A stretch of DNA of 64,000 bases. Origin: Pedobacter lusitanus (GTDB taxonomy: Bacteria; Bacteroidota; Bacteroidia; Sphingobacteriales; Sphingobacteriaceae). The notes below the pieces were generated by a model. It worked only from the letters and a program-made list of their open reading frames with translations. It searched no databases and was not told the DNA's origin. The stretch is from positions 1,612,001 through 1,676,000 of the forward strand of contig NZ_CP157278.1 of assembly GCF_040026395.1 (NCBI RefSeq), written 5' to 3'. This document shows, piece by piece, positions 17,180 to 26,743 of this stretch (positions are counted from its first letter, which is position 1; every line of letters starts with the position of its first letter). A program made the position numbers and the translations under genes.

Positions 17180-19336
17180 TTATACCACAGCTTTCAGCTG
17201 GATATAATCAGCCATTACCTTTAGTGTTTCATCCTCCTGAAAATCAAAATTTTCAGCTTTCTTAATCTTATCTCCTTTTTTAACCGGTGCCAGGCCTCTT
17301 GAGGCTCTCAGCCTGTTAATTTTTTCCAGCGCCTTCACTTCCAGACTATCTCTTTCAGCTTTTAGTTTGTTCTCATTTAAAGTAACCGATGTTTCCAGAC
17401 TTCGTTTCTTCATATCAGCAAGATCCTGAATAAGAGTTTTATAATCCAGAGATTTTTCCATTCTCGCATCATGAAGTTTAACCAGTTCTGCTTTCATTGC
17501 TGATAAATCAGCAACAGCCACAAAATCTGATTTTTGCACCTCATCCCATGGCAGGGCCGAAGATTCAGTATCCTCTCCTACCTTATCCATTGGATAAAAA
17601 GATGGTAAAGTAATATCCGGCATTACTCCTTTATGCTGAGTACTACTGCCATTCACGCGATAAAACTTAGCTATGGTTAAATTAATCTGCCCCAATTGCG
17701 GGATATCATTTTCACCCTTTACCGTTTTACCGGAACCAGGTTTACCTTTCTGAACAAAACTGGCCAGACGCTGCAGGATAGAAGGATTAACCAATTTGTT
17801 TAAATCAATAGGTTGTTGTACAGTTCCTTTACCAAAGGTCTGTGTACCAATAATTATTCCTCTTCCATAGTCCTGTATGGCACCAGCAAAGATCTCAGAT
17901 GCTGAAGCCGTTGTACGATCTACCAGAACACCAAAAGGTCCGCTCCATAATGCTCCCGGATGTTCATCACCATTTACTTCTACCTCCCCTTTTACATCTT
18001 TAACCTGAACGACAGGGCCCTTATCAATAAATAATCCCGTAAGGTCAATGGCTTCCATTAATGAACCACCACCGTTTGAACGCAGATCCATTACAATGGC
18101 ATCAACTTTATCCTTACCTTTCAGTGTATCAATCAATAATCTGACGTCCCTGGTTGTACTTTTATAATTAGGATCACCGGCAATAGCAGCTTTAGCATCA
18201 GCATAAAAAGCAGGAACAGTAATGATCCCTATTTTATAAGGTTTGCCGTTAGATTGTATCGTCTTTACTTCTTTTTTAGCCGATTGATCTTCCATTACAA
18301 TTTTCTCTCTTATAATCTCTACGATAACAGGTTTTGAGGACATATCATGCCCAACAGGAATAATTTTCAGTCTTACTTTGGTACCTTTCGGACCTTTTAT
18401 TTTAGCAACCGCATTGTCCAGTCTCCAGCCAATAATATCTTCAAAGTCTCCGGTTTCCTGTGCAACACCAATTATTCTGTCACCTGCATGGAGCAGTTTA
18501 CTTTTAAAAGCCGGTCCGCCCGGAGTAACTTCAGCAATCTTCAGTACATCATTTTCTGATTGCAGATAAGCCCCGATTCCTTCTATAGAACGTGACATCT
18601 GTTCATTGAACTCACTTGCATTAGCCGGGTTAAAATAATTGGTATGCGGGTCTATAGCTCCGGTAAATGCATCCATAATAACCTGGAATACATCCTGATT
18701 ATTTAATTTTGAAGACTGCAGTTTAAGGTTCTGATATCTTTTGGTCAGCGATACGGCAGCTTTAGCTTCATCTGTTCCGGCAAGTCTGAGATTGACCAGT
18801 TCATACTTAACCTTTTTTTTCCAGACATCATTTAATGCAGCAACTGACGTTATCCACGGCATATTTGCCCTGTCAAAAAAGTAAGTATCCTGCTGATTAA
18901 AATCATACTTGTCCTTAATATGAGCTATCGCATAATTAAGCGTCTCATTATATCTTTTAGAATAAACATTAAAGATATAAAACGGAGCACTCAGGTCTCC
19001 TGTTCTGAAAGCATCATCAAGTGTTGTACGGAATTGCTCAAAATCCTTAATATCAGATGCCAGGAAATAATTTCTGTATGGATCCAGTGCTTTGATATAT
19101 TTATCCAGCACGAGCGAAGAAATAGAATCATTTACCGACAGTCTTTTATAGCTGTAATTTTCTATCAGAGCAACTACCTGTCTGCATACCAGACTTTGTT
19201 TCTCATCAGGTTTAATATTGGGGATACCTTCAACCAGCTTTTGCGGTTTTGGGGTAGCCTGACAAGCTAATACGGCAGCTGTAAAGATTGCGAGTAATAT
19301 TCTTTTCAACATCTCTTTCAATAATTTAAAATCCAT
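17180..19336 (-). CDS. prc: Carboxy-terminal processing protease (Prc/Tsp, S41)
   Basis: A 718-residue periplasmic protease. A lipoprotein-like signal ('AIFTAAVLACQATP'), a helical N-domain, a PDZ domain ('SIEGIGAYLQ', 'PGGPAFKS', 'GDRIIGVAQ'), the S41 catalytic core with Ser in 'TTASASEIFAGAIQDYGRG' and Lys in 'GTQTFGKGTVQQ', and a C-terminal helical DUF3340 tail appear in that order. It degrades misfolded or tagged proteins and trims lipoproteins and peptidoglycan enzymes. A second ATG at 19312 gives a cleaner signal peptide and could be the true start. It is monocistronic, with a terminator downstream. Confidence 0.93.
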   Translation of the reverse strand: MDFKLLKEMLKRILLAIFTAAVLACQATPKPQKLVEGIPNIKPDEKQSLVCRQVVALIENYSYKRLSVNDSISSLVLDKYIKALDPYRNYFLASDIKDFEQFRTTLDDAFRTGDLSAPFYIFNVYSKRYNETLNYAIAHIKDKYDFNQQDTYFFDRANMPWITSVAALNDVWKKKVKYELVNLRLAGTDEAKAAVSLTKRYQNLKLQSSKLNNQDVFQVIMDAFTGAIDPHTNYFNPANASEFNEQMSRSIEGIGAYLQSENDVLKIAEVTPGGPAFKSKLLHAGDRIIGVAQETGDFEDIIGWRLDNAVAKIKGPKGTKVRLKIIPVGHDMSSKPVIVEIIREKIVMEDQSAKKEVKTIQSNGKPYKIGIITVPAFYADAKAAIAGDPNYKSTTRDVRLLIDTLKGKDKVDAIVMDLRSNGGGSLMEAIDLTGLFIDKGPVVQVKDVKGEVEVNGDEHPGALWSGPFGVLVDRTTASASEIFAGAIQDYGRGIIIGTQTFGKGTVQQPIDLNKLVNPSILQRLASFVQKGKPGSGKTVKGENDIPQLGQINLTIAKFYRVNGSSTQHKGVMPDITLPSFYPMDKVGEDTESSALPWDEVQKSDFVAVADLSAMKAELVKLHDARMEKSLDYKTLIQDLADMKKRSLETSVTLNENKLKAERDSLEVKALEKINRLRASRGLAPVKKGDKIKKAENFDFQEDETLKVMADYIQLKAVV

Positions 19337-19404
19337 TTTTATTTCTGCGACTAATATAATGCCAATTTCTTCTACTATACCCTATAAAATTCTTAACTAT
19401 CAAA

Positions 19405-19444
19405 AAAGGGACAAACTATAAAGCTTATCCCTTTGTGCACAGGT
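19405..19444 (-). terminator. Terminator of the cys operon
   Basis: On the minus strand AAAGGGATAAG pairs with the TTTGTCCCTTT side (arms near 19405-19411 and 19438-19444 plus partial inner pairing), followed by a T run. It lies 16 bases past the cysN stop. Confidence 0.65.
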
Positions 19445-19459
19445 AAATGAAATTTCATT

Positions 19460-20710
19460 TTACTCAACAACTGCTCTGAACATCAATGCACCCACTGTTA
19501 AATTGGTACGTCCGTCAATCAATATTGCAGAGCCATTGGCTTTATTATCCGTGTATAAATCAAAGGCCAGTTCGTCAGCGGTCTTAATCACAACACGGCC
19601 TATATCATTGAGTTTAAACTCATGTGTTTCCTCTTTTTCTAAAGTATTGATGTTCACTTTATGCAGAATCTCTCTGATTTTACACTTGGTTAGTTTACTG
19701 TTATGCTGTAAGAAATAAGTAATAGAATCATCCATCGGCTTATTATCCATCCAGCAAAGATCAGCCTCTATCAATTGAGAACGTTGTGGCAGATAGGCTG
19801 AATTGACCAATACGTCACCTCTGCTGATATCAATATTATCTTTAAGATGTAAAGTAACTGACATGCCTGCGGTAACCTCTTCAGGGAGCTGATCAAAGAC
19901 TTCAATTCTGTCAATTACCGAGCTGTTTCCGGAAGGTAATACAGTTACCAGATCATTAACTTTAAACGTACCGCTTAGTACTCTTCCGGCATATCCTCTG
20001 TAATCATGCAGTTCTTCAGTTTGTGGACGGATAACCCATTGTACAGGCATCCTTGCATAGTGCAGATCCTGGTTGGCAGTCACTTCTACAGTTTCCAGAA
20101 AATCCAGTAAACTGGTTCCTTTATACCACGGCATATGTTCAGAAGTATGAACAATATTATCGCCTTTCAGGGCACTTACCGGGATAAAAGTAATGTCCTG
20201 CAAATTCAGTTTGGCAGCCATTTTTTTATAATTATCAGTGATTGTATTAAAGACATCTTCACTGTATCCTTCCATGTCCATTTTATTTATACAAATGACT
20301 ACATGACTCACGCCTAAAAGAGAGACAAGATAAGAATGTCGGATTGTCTGCTCAACCACTCCATTTCTTGCATCTACCAGAATGATAGCCAGATTTGCGG
20401 TAGATGCTCCGGTAACCATATTACGTGTATACTGAATATGACCAGGTGTATCGGCAATAATAAACTTCCTTTTTTCGGTTTGAAAGTACTTATAGGCCAC
20501 ATCAATTGTAATCCCCTGCTCCCTTTCTGCCCGGAGTCCATCAGTTAAAATGGCCAGATCAATCGTGCCGTCATCATTTTTACGGTTTGACTGCTGTAAT
20601 GCTTCCAGCTGATCGGCCAGAATAGAATCTGTATCATATAATAATCTGCCGATCAGGGTACTTTTCCCGTCATCAACACTTCCTGCTGTAAAAAACTTAA
20701 GTATATTCAT
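19460..20710 (-). CDS. cysN: Sulfate adenylyltransferase subunit 1 (GTPase)
   Basis: CysN couples GTP hydrolysis to APS formation by CysD. The 416-residue protein shows the EF-Tu-like GTPase motifs: G1 'AGSVDDGKSTLIGRLLYD', G3 'DTPGHIQYTRN', G4 'NKMD' and the Switch I 'EREQGITIDVAYKYF' block, followed by two beta-barrel domains. No CysC (APS kinase) domain is fused to it. It is a little shorter than enterobacterial CysN. Last gene of the operon; its start overlaps the cysD stop by one base. Cytosolic. Confidence 0.95.
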   Translation of the reverse strand: MNILKFFTAGSVDDGKSTLIGRLLYDTDSILADQLEALQQSNRKNDDGTIDLAILTDGLRAEREQGITIDVAYKYFQTEKRKFIIADTPGHIQYTRNMVTGASTANLAIILVDARNGVVEQTIRHSYLVSLLGVSHVVICINKMDMEGYSEDVFNTITDNYKKMAAKLNLQDITFIPVSALKGDNIVHTSEHMPWYKGTSLLDFLETVEVTANQDLHYARMPVQWVIRPQTEELHDYRGYAGRVLSGTFKVNDLVTVLPSGNSSVIDRIEVFDQLPEEVTAGMSVTLHLKDNIDISRGDVLVNSAYLPQRSQLIEADLCWMDNKPMDDSITYFLQHNSKLTKCKIREILHKVNINTLEKEETHEFKLNDIGRVVIKTADELAFDLYTDNKANGSAILIDGRTNLTVGALMFRAVVE

Positions 20711-21615
20711 TAAAAGTATCCTCCTTTTTTGCGGTCTTCCATTGCTGCTTCAGACACTTTATCGTCCAGGCGGGCACCACGTTCACTTATTTTTGATGCG
20801 CTGATTTCATTTATAATATCATCAATCTGATCAGCTTCAGACTCTACTGCTGCAGTGCAGCTCATATCTCCTACTGTGCGAAATCTTACTTTACGGTGCG
20901 TAACCACATCAGCCTCATCCATATTCAGAAATGGAGATGCAGCCATCAGCTGTCCGTTTCTGGTAATACAGTCCCGGTTATGCGCAAAATAGATAGACGG
21001 TAGTTCCATTTTTTCTCTGCGGATATAATTCCAGACGTCCAGTTCAGTCCAGTTACTTATCGGAAATACCCTTACATTTTCTCCTTTATTAATTTTACCA
21101 TTATAGATGTTCCAGAGCTCCGGACGCTGACGCTTAGGGTCCCATGAGCCAAATTCATCCCTTACAGAGAATATTCTTTCTTTAGCCCTTGCTTTCTCCT
21201 CATCTCTTCTGGCACCGCCGATACAGGCATCAAAACCGTGTTTAGCAATCGTATCCAGCAAAGTAACAGTCTGTAAAGCATTTCTGCTCGCATTTTTACC
21301 TTTCTGCTCAATCACTTTACCACTATCGATAGACTCCTGTACATAACCAACGATAAGTTTTTCGCCCAGGCGCTCCACCATTTCATCTCTGTAGGTGATT
21401 GTCTCTTCAAAATTGTGTCCGGTATCAATATGAACCAGCGGAAAAGGGAATTTACCCGGCCGGAAAGCCTTTTCAGCAAGTCTTACCAAAGTAATTGAGT
21501 CTTTTCCACCAGAAAAAAGCAATGCCGGTTTCTCAAACTGTCCCGCTACCTCACGCAGAATATGAATTGCTTCTGCTTCTAATTCGTCTAAATAATCCAA
21601 GTTATATTTACTCAT
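20710..21615 (-). CDS. cysD: Sulfate adenylyltransferase subunit 2
   Basis: The catalytic subunit makes adenylyl sulfate (APS) from ATP and sulfate. The PP-loop ATP pyrophosphatase motif 'LFSGGKDSITLVRLAEKA' is near residue 33. 'HIDTGHNFEET', 'CIGGARRDEEKARAKER' and the C-terminal 'EAAMEDRKKGGYF' are hallmark CysD blocks, and 301 residues is the standard length. It lies 10 bases downstream of cysH and overlaps cysN, so the three are translationally tied. Cytosolic heterodimer with CysN. Confidence 0.97.
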   Translation of the reverse strand: MSKYNLDYLDELEAEAIHILREVAGQFEKPALLFSGGKDSITLVRLAEKAFRPGKFPFPLVHIDTGHNFEETITYRDEMVERLGEKLIVGYVQESIDSGKVIEQKGKNASRNALQTVTLLDTIAKHGFDACIGGARRDEEKARAKERIFSVRDEFGSWDPKRQRPELWNIYNGKINKGENVRVFPISNWTELDVWNYIRREKMELPSIYFAHNRDCITRNGQLMAASPFLNMDEADVVTHRKVRFRTVGDMSCTAAVESEADQIDDIINEISASKISERGARLDDKVSEAAMEDRKKGGYF

Positions 21616-21625
21616 GTGTTTTCAA

Positions 21626-22330
21626 TTATTTTGTGGCATGTAAACCACATTCCTTCTTTGACTGATCTTCCCACCACCATCTTCCGGCTCTGAAATCCTC
21701 ACCTTCCTGAACTGCCCTTGTACAGGGAGCACAGCCGATACTTGGAAAACCTTTGTCATGAAGCGTATTGTATACGATATTGTTTTTCCTGATATATGCT
21801 TTCACTTCATCCAGACTCCAGTCAAAAATCGGGTGAAATTTAATCAGCTGATTCTCTTCATCCCATTCCAGATTTGACATATCAGTACGGTTTAAAGACT
21901 GTTCTGCACGGATTCCTGTCACCCAGCATTTATTTCCTTTAAGTGCTCTTTTCAAAGGGACTATCTTTCTGATAAAACAGCACTCTTTTCTATTTTCTAC
22001 AGATTCATAAAAACTGTTTGGTCCCTTTTTGGAAACCATATCTTCCAGTGCTGCCGCATCCGGAGTATAAGTATAAATAGGCTTCTGATAATTTTCCAGA
22101 GTCCTGTTCCATACATAATAGGTTTCAGGGAACAATCTTCCTGTTTCCAGTGTAAATACCCTTACAGGTAAATCATTAGCGAATATCAGATCTGTAATCA
22201 CCTGATCCTCCCAGCCAAAACTGGTAGAAAAGGTAATTTGTCCGGCAAATTTCTGTGAAAGGAAAGCCAGGGCTTCCACAGGCCCCAGATTCTTAATCTC
22301 CACAGCTATTTCTTCCAGGTACGCTTTCAT
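21626..22330 (-). CDS. cysH: Assimilatory APS reductase (Fe-S type CysH)
   Basis: It reduces adenylyl sulfate to sulfite. The 234-residue protein has the CysH core ('FSTSFGWEDQV', 'TLETGRLFPETY', 'WVTGIRAEQS') and the catalytic C-terminal 'KKECGLH' (C228). The paired cysteines C117-C118 ('KECCFIRK') and C200/C203 ('GCAPCTRA') are the [4Fe-4S] ligands that mark APS-specific rather than PAPS-specific reductases. This agrees with the lack of an APS kinase in the operon. It is one base downstream of the fusion gene and ten upstream of cysD. Confidence 0.93.
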   Translation of the reverse strand: MKAYLEEIAVEIKNLGPVEALAFLSQKFAGQITFSTSFGWEDQVITDLIFANDLPVRVFTLETGRLFPETYYVWNRTLENYQKPIYTYTPDAAALEDMVSKKGPNSFYESVENRKECCFIRKIVPLKRALKGNKCWVTGIRAEQSLNRTDMSNLEWDEENQLIKFHPIFDWSLDEVKAYIRKNNIVYNTLHDKGFPSIGCAPCTRAVQEGEDFRAGRWWWEDQSKKECGLHATK

Positions 22331-22331
22331 T

Positions 22332-23804
22332 TTATAAAACTTTTGTAATAAAGATAATAATACTTCTTAAACTCACGAGGATTACAATCACCCCAACAGC
22401 AACCATGATACTCTTTACTGAAATACGGTTAGAAACCTTCGCTGCTATTGGTGCAGCCAGAGCACTGCCGATAACCAATCCGGCCACTGCCTCCCAATGG
22501 GCTGATTTCAGCATGGTGATAAAAGTTAAAGAACTCATCAGGGCAATAAAAAAGCGGGTAAGCTTTACTGTGCCAAGAGAAAATCTTGCATTCCGGCCAC
22601 CGGCAATCAGACTGGATAAAACAATAGATCCCCATCCGCCACCGCCAACAGCATCAATAAAACCGCCAAAAAGACCTAATAAAGTAATTTTTTTAATCTT
22701 ACCACCTGTTCTTCTTTTGGCAACATTAAAAGCTTTGGAAAGAATCACACCTCCCAGTATCAAAGTATACAAAGAGATCAACGGCTTGATATAAGCTCCA
22801 TAATGCTCCAAAGAGGATAATAAATAGGCCCCGGTTACCGCACCTAGAATTCCCGGAATAATCAGGAGTTTGAAAAGTTTCCAATTGATATTCCCCATCC
22901 GGTAATGCATCCATCCGGCTATTCCGTTACTTAATACTTCTGAGAGGTGTACCCCCATGCTTGCTGAAGCCGGCGGGATCCCCATAGAAAGTGAAAAAGC
23001 TGTAGAGGTAACCCCATAAGACATACCAATAGCACCATCCACCATTGCAAAAACAAAACCTCCTGCAAGAAACCAGTAAAACATCGGGTTAATCTCTGCG
23101 ACATAAGCCTGAAATTCTGGTTCTCTCTGCCAGAAAACTGTGATAAGTACAGCAATTGACAATACGATCGTTAACCAGATCAGCCATCTGAATTTAGGAA
23201 ATGAAGTTTTCCGGGCTGCCGGTTCAACAAGTACAGCACTCACCTCATTCAGTTTCTTCACCTTTGAGCTGAAATCTCCCTGTAAAGTATTACGTAATAA
23301 ACTCATTTGCTGCAAGGTAATATCCAGTTCTCCCGGTAGGTTATCATTAAACAATTCTCTCAATCTTTTCGCAATGGTTGGTGATTTTCCATTGGTAGAG
23401 ATGGCTATTTTCAAGTCTCCTTTTTTTACGATAGAACCCAGATAAAAATCACATAGATCAGGCTTATCAGCCACATTTACCAGTAATTTCAAAGCATGGG
23501 CATCACGTATTATTTCCTCGTTTAACAGGTTGTCATTGGTAGCAGCTATCACTATATCTGCCTGTTCAAGATCTGCGGCACTATAACTTTTCTTCAAAAG
23601 CTTAACCCTTGGCAGTTCTGCCACTAAATCATAAACCTGTTGACTTATCTCCCGGGCAATTACTGTAATTCCTGCCTGCTCACTCTGGTTTAATACCGCA
23701 TGCAGTTTTTCAAGTCCTACAGGTCCTGCACCGATGATTACCGTATGCAGCTGATTCAGCTTTAAAAACACAGGAAACAGTTGATTACCTTTCAGTTCTT
23801 CCAA
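22332..23804 (-). CDS. Siroheme synthase N-domain fused to TauE/SafE-type transporter
   Basis: A 490-residue fusion. Residues 1-~195 are a Met8/CysG N-terminal precorrin-2 dehydrogenase/ferrochelatase: Rossmann 'IIGAGPVGLEKL' at about 24-35, 'VIAATNDNLLNEEI', and 'ISTNGKSPTIAKRLRELF'. A membrane helix follows at about 206-226, then a TSUP (TauE/SafE) domain with repeated helices, 'GGGFIDAVGGGGWG'-like glycine motifs and 'ASMGVHLSEVLSNGIAGW'. The first part finishes siroheme for the operon's sulfite reductase. The second probably moves sulfite, sulfate or another sulfur anion. It sits 2 bases after cobA and 1 before cysH. No frameshift was needed to join the parts. Confidence 0.88.
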   Translation of the reverse strand: MEELKGNQLFPVFLKLNQLHTVIIGAGPVGLEKLHAVLNQSEQAGITVIAREISQQVYDLVAELPRVKLLKKSYSAADLEQADIVIAATNDNLLNEEIIRDAHALKLLVNVADKPDLCDFYLGSIVKKGDLKIAISTNGKSPTIAKRLRELFNDNLPGELDITLQQMSLLRNTLQGDFSSKVKKLNEVSAVLVEPAARKTSFPKFRWLIWLTIVLSIAVLITVFWQREPEFQAYVAEINPMFYWFLAGGFVFAMVDGAIGMSYGVTSTAFSLSMGIPPASASMGVHLSEVLSNGIAGWMHYRMGNINWKLFKLLIIPGILGAVTGAYLLSSLEHYGAYIKPLISLYTLILGGVILSKAFNVAKRRTGGKIKKITLLGLFGGFIDAVGGGGWGSIVLSSLIAGGRNARFSLGTVKLTRFFIALMSSLTFITMLKSAHWEAVAGLVIGSALAAPIAAKVSNRISVKSIMVAVGVIVILVSLRSIIIFITKVL

Positions 23805-23806
23805 AA

Positions 23807-24598
23807 CTATAACTCCTCTTTAATGGCCTGAAAAAAGTCTTTGATTGGCTGAAAAGAAGGATGAAGAGAAACAACTTCACCAAATACTAAAATGGCCGGT
23901 GCACCTATTCCCTTTTCTTCAACTACCTCTTCAATAGTATCAACAATACCAACAGCCAGTTTTTCTTCTTCGGTAGAACCACTCTGGATCACTGCAACTG
24001 GTAAATTATGTTTTCCTTCCTGCTGATAAAGTTTAACAATTTGTTTCAGTTTGTTTAACCCCATTAGCACAACTACAGTTGCTTTGGTACGAACAGCTTC
24101 ATAAAGATCATTCGATATAGCCCCTGAAGCCGTTGAACCGGTAACTACCCAGAAGCTTTCACTTAATCCACGGTGAGTAACAGGAATCTGCTGTAAACCA
24201 GGCACTGAAATAGAGCTTGAAAGTCCTGGAATCATTTGAGCAGGTATATTATAACCCGCAGCGAAATTCAATTCTTCAAAACCACGGCCAAACACAAATG
24301 GATCGCCACCTTTCAGACGAACTACATGCCCGTAATTGATCGCATAATCAACCATCAGTTTATTAATAGCTTCCTGTGAATAAGAATGCTCTCCCGAACG
24401 TTTTCCTACATATACCTTAATTGAATCAGCCGAAGCATAATCCAGTACTTTTTCATTTACCAGTGCATCATATAAGATCACATCTGCATCTTTTAATGCA
24501 TTTGCCCCTTTCATGGTAATCAGTTCCGGATCTCCCGGACCTGCACCAACCAACGTAATTCTTGGTTCTCTGATTGCTTTTTTTGAATTAATTACCAT
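23807..24598 (-). CDS. cobA: Uroporphyrinogen-III C-methyltransferase
   Basis: It methylates uroporphyrinogen III twice with SAM to give precorrin-2, the siroheme precursor. The 263-residue protein has the SUMT blocks 'VTLVGAGPGDPELITMKG', 'YVGKRSGEHSYSQEAIN', 'RLKGGDPFVFGRGFEE', 'PGLSSSISVPGLQQIPVTHR' and 'VVLMGLNKL'. It overlaps the sulfite reductase gene by 11 bases and is followed 2 bases later by the fusion that performs the next two steps. The siroheme is thus made by the same operon as its user. Cytosolic. Confidence 0.95.
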   Translation of the reverse strand: MVINSKKAIREPRITLVGAGPGDPELITMKGANALKDADVILYDALVNEKVLDYASADSIKVYVGKRSGEHSYSQEAINKLMVDYAINYGHVVRLKGGDPFVFGRGFEELNFAAGYNIPAQMIPGLSSSISVPGLQQIPVTHRGLSESFWVVTGSTASGAISNDLYEAVRTKATVVVLMGLNKLKQIVKLYQQEGKHNLPVAVIQSGSTEEEKLAVGIVDTIEEVVEEKGIGAPAILVFGEVVSLHPSFQPIKDFFQAIKEEL

Positions 24599-26684
24599 TG
24601 ACCTGCGCCTCCCTTTTCGCTCTCATTTGTGTATAAAACTGTCTGGCCTGCTCCAGATAAGCTGTAGCAAACTCTTCAGTAGGTTCATTTTTGTTAATTT
24701 GCAATACCAGTTCGTTAAAGGTAGAAGGTAAAATCACTTCACCAGTTTCAACAAAATTTGTATCAAACTCTCTGATTACTCCGGTTTGCGTACTACTATT
24801 GATATTTTTATCCAGCAATAAAGCCTTCGCTGTATTCACAAAGACGCTATAGGCATGATAAATAGCATCAGACCAGGCTTTGCCTTCAAAAGCTGCAGTT
24901 GCCCATAATAATTTCTCTTCTCCTTCCAGCAGTAAGGTAGCAACAAGGTCAATAACCACACCTGCACATTCACCTACACCAATTGCAGTAACAAAGGTCT
25001 CCTCATGTCCCCAGTCTACAAATTCTTCATCTTTCAGAGCTGTAAGATCAGCCAGAGGTTTAAGCAGCTGGTAGAAATAATCTTTACCTTTTGCGTCATA
25101 ATACTGATGGAAACTTTCCTCAGCACCAGAATTACTGTTAAAATCATCTAAAACCGTCCGTAAAATAGCCGGAGCACGTTTGGTTGGAGCTTTAATAACA
25201 CGTTCAGCTACTCTGCCTTCACCATCACCAACTGTTCCCCCACCAATCATCACCTGTACAGCAGGAACAACTTTTCCGTTGGCTTTTACCGAACTTCCAT
25301 GAAACCCTATATGGGCTAAACCATGCTGACCACATGAATTCATACAGCCACTTATCTTTATCTTAATATCATTATCATAAATCAGGTCAGGGTATTCTTC
25401 ATGGATTACACCTTCCAGTACCGCTGCAAGAGACATGCTGTTTGCAATTCCCAGGTTACAGGTATCTGTTCCGGGACATGTGGTAATATCACCAACACTA
25501 TCAAATCCGGGAACAGCAAAATCAAGCTCATTTAATACCGTATATAAAGGGATCAGTGCTTCTTCTCTGACAAATTTCAGTAACAATCCCTGGTTCTGTG
25601 TAATTCTGATTTCATCAGCCACATAAGGACGTATGGCTTCTACAAATAACCTGGCCTTATCGGTTTTGATATCACCTACAGGCACCTTGATATATACCCC
25701 ATAAAAACCACTTTGTTTTTGAGCAAATACATTGGTGTCCAGCCATCTTTTATAATGAGTTTCATCTGCCGGACGTAAGTCTGATGCGCCAATTGCTGCT
25801 GGTAACTGCGGCAATGGTACTGTACCCAGATCCACCTCGAAAGTTTTTGATTTATTGGCAATAACTTCCTCAGCAATTAAACGTGTGACCTCTTCCAGTC
25901 CAAGTTTTTGCACCAGGTATTTTAATCTGGCTTTATTTCTGTTGGTTCTTTCGCCATGACGATCAAATACCCTTAAAACAGACTCAGTATAAGGAATCAA
26001 CTGATCTTCGGGTAAAAAGTCATGAACTACACTAGCCAGAAAAGGCTGTGCACCCAATCCACCTGCAAACATCACCTTAAACCCGCGTTCTCCTTTCTCA
26101 TTCAGTTTAGGAATGAATCCTAAATCATGTATATAACTGAAAGCCGTATCTTTCTCCGTAGCGGAGAAAGAGATCTTTATTTTCCTGCCCATCTCCTGAC
26201 AGATCGGATTCCGTAAAAAATATTTAAATACCGCCTGTGCATAAGGTGAAACGTCAAAAAGCTCATCAGGATTGATTCCTGCATCAGGAGATGAGGTCAC
26301 ATTTCTAACCGTATTACCACAAGCTTCGCGTAAGGTAATATCATCACGTTCCAGTTCTGCCCATAATTCAGGTGTACGATCAAGACTCACATAATGAATC
26401 TGAATATCCTGTCTGGTGGTTAGATGCAGGTTTCCACTTCCGTACTCATCAGAAACATCAGCAATACGCAATAATTGTTTAAAGGTGACTTTTCCGAATG
26501 GCAATTTGATACGTACCATTTGTACGCCCGGCTGCCGCTGACCATAAACACCACGGGCCAGTCGCAGACTGCGAAACTTCTCGTCGTGTATTTTTCCTTC
26601 ACGGAAAGCACGGATCTTTTGCTCAAGATCTATAATATCTTTTTCTACTACCGGGTTCTCCAGCTCCGTTCTAAAACTTTGCAT
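24588..26684 (-). CDS. Siroheme-dependent nitrite/sulfite reductase with C-terminal helical extension
   Basis: A 698-residue enzyme reducing sulfite (or nitrite) by six electrons with siroheme and a [4Fe-4S] cluster. The cluster/siroheme cysteines are C403, C409 ('TTCPGTDTCNLG') and C447, C451 ('SGCMNSCGQHG'). The two ferredoxin-like half-domains are seen in 'GNLHLTTRQDIQIHYV' and 'DEIRITQNQGLLLKFV'. After about residue 550 an extra helical region ('AWSDAIYHAYSVFVNTAKAL') resembles a HEPN-type domain. First gene of the cys operon; context argues for sulfite. The electron donor is probably ferredoxin, since no flavoprotein subunit is encoded nearby. Confidence 0.9.
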   Translation of the reverse strand: MQSFRTELENPVVEKDIIDLEQKIRAFREGKIHDEKFRSLRLARGVYGQRQPGVQMVRIKLPFGKVTFKQLLRIADVSDEYGSGNLHLTTRQDIQIHYVSLDRTPELWAELERDDITLREACGNTVRNVTSSPDAGINPDELFDVSPYAQAVFKYFLRNPICQEMGRKIKISFSATEKDTAFSYIHDLGFIPKLNEKGERGFKVMFAGGLGAQPFLASVVHDFLPEDQLIPYTESVLRVFDRHGERTNRNKARLKYLVQKLGLEEVTRLIAEEVIANKSKTFEVDLGTVPLPQLPAAIGASDLRPADETHYKRWLDTNVFAQKQSGFYGVYIKVPVGDIKTDKARLFVEAIRPYVADEIRITQNQGLLLKFVREEALIPLYTVLNELDFAVPGFDSVGDITTCPGTDTCNLGIANSMSLAAVLEGVIHEEYPDLIYDNDIKIKISGCMNSCGQHGLAHIGFHGSSVKANGKVVPAVQVMIGGGTVGDGEGRVAERVIKAPTKRAPAILRTVLDDFNSNSGAEESFHQYYDAKGKDYFYQLLKPLADLTALKDEEFVDWGHEETFVTAIGVGECAGVVIDLVATLLLEGEEKLLWATAAFEGKAWSDAIYHAYSVFVNTAKALLLDKNINSSTQTGVIREFDTNFVETGEVILPSTFNELVLQINKNEPTEEFATAYLEQARQFYTQMRAKREAQVNGN

Positions 26685-26743
26685 GTCAATAAATCTTGGT
26701 TAAGGATTGTTTTGTTTTAAAGACGTTTTTACAGTCAATATTT

